From: Clostridium ljungdahlii
GTDB taxonomy: Bacteria; Bacillota; Clostridia; Clostridiales; Clostridiaceae
Direction: 5' to 3'
Assembly (NCBI RefSeq): GCF_001636845.1
Contig: NZ_LITT01000013.1
Location: 38,896 to 102,895 of the forward strand
Length of the DNA stretch: 64,000 bases
A program made the translations under genes and the position numbers. Within the stretch, counting starts at the first letter, position 1; each line of letters starts with the position of its first letter. This document shows positions 63,884-64,000 of the stretch, piece by piece. Under the pieces are notes generated by a model. It had not been told where the DNA came from. It searched no databases and worked only from the letters and a program-made list of their open reading frames with translations.

Positions 63884-64000
63884 AATGCCTTTAGACTTTA
63901 ATTTTATAGAAAATCTAATAGGATTGCAAGATATTAAGGTAACATTTGTAGATGTAAATAATGGAGCAGTTGAAATATATGCAGAATCAAAAGCTGATTC
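63884..64000 (+). CDS. Transposase N-terminus, ISL3-like (cut by window edge)
   Basis: ATG after GGGGTGAT. Visible MPLDFNFIENLIGLQDIKVT and VDVNNGAVEIYAESKADS fit the N-terminal domain of ISL3-family transposases (LLGL then a short beta region). Upstream GGTTCAACCACTACTTTTGT (63746-63765) may be part of the left inverted repeat. The gene continues beyond the window. Confidence 0.55.

Overview
The window is low-GC, gene-dense DNA from a Clostridium sensu stricto (cluster I) chromosome. The basis is strong AT bias, GGAGG-type ribosome binding sites, reverse rubrerythrin, gerA-type germination genes, a spore cortex amidase, and the rpoN-cggR-gap-pgk-tpi-gpmI-eno cluster. The catabolic acetolactate synthase and the 4-hydroxybutyrate dehydrogenase-like protein resemble those of the C. 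ljungdahlii / C. autoethanogenum / C. kluyveri group. That placement is inference from memory of the families, not a search.

Layout. 1-12.5 kb is housekeeping: the tail of an MFS permease, a hotdog thioesterase, reverse rubrerythrin, a secreted Ig-like/cysteine-peptidase protein, YihY, a T-box-controlled cysK-cysE unit, queG, plsC, nth, cinA and a VanW protein, ending with tRNA-Leu(CAG). 12.63-19.7 kb is a foreign island directly 3' of that tRNA. It has much higher GC as far as 18 kb, broken recombinase and relaxase genes, a MerR-regulated short-chain dehydrogenase, a TetR-regulated MFS drug exporter and a truncated IS4 transposase. An exact 16-bp inverted repeat lies at its two edges. 19.9-22.5 kb holds an orphan PBECR3-like nuclease gene and an IS607-type element with a dead tnpA and an intact-looking tnpB. 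22.5-29.7 kb: EamA permease, HAD nucleotidase, CwlD, TrmL, DegV, RpoN, CggR. 29.7-39.1 kb: the glycolytic operon, secG, rnr, smpB. 39.1-45.2 kb: YhaM-like nuclease, a MarR/GNAT pair and a gerA-C-B germination operon. 45.3-49.1 kb: an alsS / Fe-alcohol dehydrogenase / lysR unit. 49.4-54 kb: polyprenyl-linked sugar transfer (GT-C-like protein, GT39, GtrB-like, GtrA-like). 54.2-64 kb: MASE3-GGDEF diguanylate cyclase, alpha/beta hydrolase, class B PBP, cyclodeaminase-like protein, Dus, two PadR modules, and the start of a transposase at the right edge.

How parts work together. CggR should repress the gap operon through a direct-repeat operator at its own promoter. The T-box should couple cysteine synthesis to uncharged tRNA-Cys. 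The MerR, TetR, MarR, PadR and LysR genes each sit beside a visible dyad in the promoter they most likely control.

Most unexplained structure is intergenic. There are at least two families of palindromic elements: a MITE-like family A with three copies plus a solo end, and a structured family B with three copies and covarying terminal pairs. There is also a MITE between cysK and cysE, a shared fragment family C, and a triple DnaA-box cluster. Together they make several gaps mosaics of small mobile or structured sequences. No CRISPR array, rRNA or complete prophage was seen.
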